From positions 1 to 45,392 of the forward strand of contig VCMS01000379.1 of assembly GCA_022539475.1 (NCBI GenBank): DNA of 45,392 bases, read 5' to 3'. Each line of letters opens with the position of its first letter. Position 1 is the stretch's first letter. Source of the DNA: Gracilaria domingensis (Eukaryota; Rhodophyta; Florideophyceae; Gracilariales; Gracilariaceae). This document shows positions 43,805 through 45,392 of this stretch, one piece after another. The notes beneath the pieces are model-generated. The model saw only the letters and a list, made by a program, of their open reading frames with translations. It did no database searches and was not told the DNA's origin. The position numbers and the translations under genes are program-made.

Positions 43805-44053
43805 ATGGCGGGAAGAACCGAAGTAATGTCCGACGACGGAAAGGAGCTTCTAGAATTCGTGATCGACCGCATTTTGAAACACGATTATGCCCAGGACGGG
43901 ACGCTACTCTACCGAATCCGTTGGTACGGCTATGCGGCCGAGGACGACACATGGGAGCCAATTGAGCACCTTCCGAGGTCGAAAGTACTCGCGTACCATC
44001 GGCGAAATCGGACTGCGCTCCCTGCCATCCTGGATAATGCCCAGGTGGGTTAG
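43805..44053 (+). pseudogene. chromodomain of gypsy element 2 (C-terminal end of pol)
   Basis: This 82-codon segment is disconnected from pol by frame. It contains EFVIDRILKHDY, LLYRIRWYGYAAEDDTWEPIEHL and VLAYHRRN, a well conserved chromodomain with all three aromatic cage positions plausible (Phe/Tyr, Trp, Trp). It has its own ATG (43805), but by analogy with element 1 it is the tail of integrase. It should read histone methylation to guide integration. The stop is TAG at 44051-44053. Confidence 0.85.
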
Positions 44054-44422
44054 ACCGTTACCGGCAAATGTCGTTAGTAAGTGTCACCGCCCCCCGGTTA
44101 GTCGGAAAGGACTCTGAGGAGCACAGAAGGAACAGCTCCTCTATGTATATTAGGAGAGAGACTTTGTAACACCGAGTTGTCGGTTCGGTACCGTCACACG
44201 GTGCTGCCATGAGGTAGAAGTGGAAGAAGATCTACAAAGTGCCATGTATGGCTAAGAAGTATCCTGGAAAGAAGGTGGAATAGGAAGATGAAGCTCGCAT
44301 TTGAGAAGAAGGAGAAGACGCCTCAAGGAGGAATAAGAAGGGAAGGAACCCATCTTGGGTTTGGTTTACTGCTTAAGTCTCAAGCTACATTGGGAAAGCA
44401 ACCGCTACTCGGTATACTCTGG
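44054..44422. other. purine-rich spacer between pol and the antisense gene of element 2
   Basis: No gene is seen. 44215-44350 is strongly GA-rich on + (for example GAAGAAGGAGAAGAC, AGAAGGGAAGGAACC). In element 1 the matching 150-bp spacer is also purine-rich (4090-4115). Confidence 0.5.
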
Positions 44423-45392
44423 TTATCCCGTGGAGGGCCCGGCACCACCCGTGCTCGGGTTCTGACTCAGGTACTGGTTGGCTAGCGCCGTCATCTGTGC
44501 CGCAACGGTCATATTCTCCGGGATCGGAACCCCCATGCCTATCAGGCTGGAGCGCAGAGCCGCCACTTGATTCGGCGCAGTACCTGCAGACGGTATAGTT
44601 ATACTCCACCCTGCTGGGGCCTGAGCTCCCTCTGTCGGAACCGGCGCCGCATCTCCTACCGTACTCGGCACGCCCACCAAGAGGGCTTGGCCATCGTCGT
44701 TGACGTCATCGCCCTGGTCCAACGTTGGATCATCCCAGTCAATGGGCGGAGCATATTCTTCAGGGAAGACGAACCCCATCGGGTGACCAGCTGGAATAGC
44801 GCGTTGAACATGCGACATAGCCTCGGCCTGTTGTTCCGAAATGAACTGCCGTTCCCACGGATCGTAATAGACCCACACCCCCGAGCGGGTAGCAACTCGT
44901 CCCGGAGATCGGTCATTCCATCACGGAGTCCCATCGGGCTGCCAGTGCACCGGAACACGGCCCCAGTTGACACGTTCAATTGCCCCAAGAAGGGTCCCTA
45001 CCTCGTCTTGGTTCGCCTGTGAGCCCAGAGGGACAGTCAAATCCAGCCATTTGATAATCCATCGGAGAAGAGGAGGCAAATACCAGACACGGTAATGGTC
45101 ATAGACATTCCAAAGGAGATGAGCCGCTACGCTTGCACCCCATTCAGCTGTTACCAAGGCCCAATAACCCGACTGGGGATCGCCAATTAATCGAGAACCG
45201 ATGTAATCGATCGACGGAGAGAGCTCCGCGAAGCACCCTCGGGGGACCTCAACACGACTCCACCAGGAGGGAAGACCGACGAAGCGGGAAGGCAACGCAT
45301 TATGTCGCAGCCGCTCGGTTTCTAAATGTGGATACGGGACCAAGTAGCCCGTTCGGGAACGCATACCGCGCTCGAACCGGACTCGGCGCTCG
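44423..45392 (-). pseudogene. antisense gene aORF2 of gypsy element 2 (partial, one stop), homologue of aORF1
   Basis: The - frame is open from the window end to 44423 with one in-frame TGA at 44921-44923. The N-terminus is outside the window. Shared with aORF1, in order: RVR..R..RTR, PSWW followed by EV, a G/N-YW/VW...EW segment (SGYWALVTAEWGASVAAHLL against NNAYAVWSVARSEWAVMVA), NWG, W.VYDP/YYDP followed by QQ, then ALRSSLIGMG against IRSALARLNHA. It stops soon after, so it lacks the roughly 250-residue Pro/Gly and RG tail of aORF1. The stop reads CCG TGA, consistent with another CGA to TGA decay. The same place and orientation as aORF1 shows the antisense gene belongs to the lineage. Function unknown. 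Confidence 0.75.

Larger units (their letters stand above)
36130..45357. repeat. dispersed palindromic motif CCC-N4-GGG (18 copies) in element 2
   Basis: Exact copies start at 36130, 36391, 36663, 36753, 39572, 39819, 40188, 40865, 41143, 41728, 42424, 43203, 44040, 44774, 44880, 45168, 45236 and 45348. About 2 are expected. Neighbouring spacings 3, 5 and 6 are also somewhat raised (about 7, 8 and 11 by eye), so the spacing preference is less sharp than in element 1. ACC-N4-GGT, frequent in element 1, was not found here, and CCC-N4-GGG occurs only about three times in element 1. Confidence 0.7.
35600..45392 (+). mobile_element. Ty3/gypsy chromodomain LTR retrotransposon, element 2 (runs off the window)
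   Basis: The order is leader, gag, protease, RT, RNase H, integrase, chromodomain on +, then a partial antisense gene on - reaching the window end. The left coordinate is approximate. It is related to element 1 throughout pol but clearly diverged, so the two are different families of one lineage. Damage is light in gag and moderate in pol (two TGA stops, about two frameshifts, a mutated protease site). Confidence 0.85.

Overview
This window is eukaryotic and dominated by transposable elements. It shows no operons, Shine-Dalgarno sites, rRNA or tRNA genes. The host-type genes are well spaced and apparently intronless; several encode secreted proteins and one has a clear TATA box. Intron-poor genes set in LTR and tyrosine-recombinase retrotransposons would suit an alga such as a florideophycean red alga, but this is a weak inference and no gene here fixes the taxon.

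Layout. 1-117: window edge and a 98-nt poly(A) run. 118 to about 8560: a 5'-truncated, decayed Ty3/gypsy chromodomain element (element 1) with pol on + and a long antisense gene (aORF1) on -. 8561-16349: decayed PIF/Harbinger-like pieces, one secreted-protein gene, a 55-bp perfect palindrome and a non-autonomous hAT element with intact 8-bp target duplication. 16350-22119: a tyrosine-recombinase (DIRS/Ngaro/PAT-type) retrotransposon with split direct repeats A1-B1-A2-B2 and its recombinase placed first. 23269-26034: a broken ankyrin-repeat gene containing a 77-bp palindrome, then a gene with a duplicated helical domain. 26040-28250: a very GC-rich block with a Pro-rich secreted protein, followed by a GMC oxidoreductase (28248-29840). 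30922-31488 (-): a 20-cysteine secreted protein. 31489-35165: AT-rich DNA, a dispersed repeat and a decayed SANT/NAM-like transposon accessory gene. From roughly 35.2-35.9 kb to the end: a second Ty3/gypsy chromodomain element (element 2) with gag, pol and a partial antisense gene (aORF2) homologous to aORF1.

Most interesting signal. Both gypsy elements carry, downstream of pol and on the opposite strand, related genes for an unrecognised protein. Each element is also peppered with its own short inverted motif: ACC-N4-GGT in element 1 (31 sites found by eye, about 2 expected) and CCC-N4-GGG in element 2 (18 found, about 2 expected). At a homologous pol position the two match except for the outer bases (ACCATGTGGT versus CCCATGTGGG). 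This looks like an element-specific DNA-recognition system, conceptually like the VANDAL/VANC anti-silencing systems of plants. That function is inference. All counts were made by reading and need recomputing.
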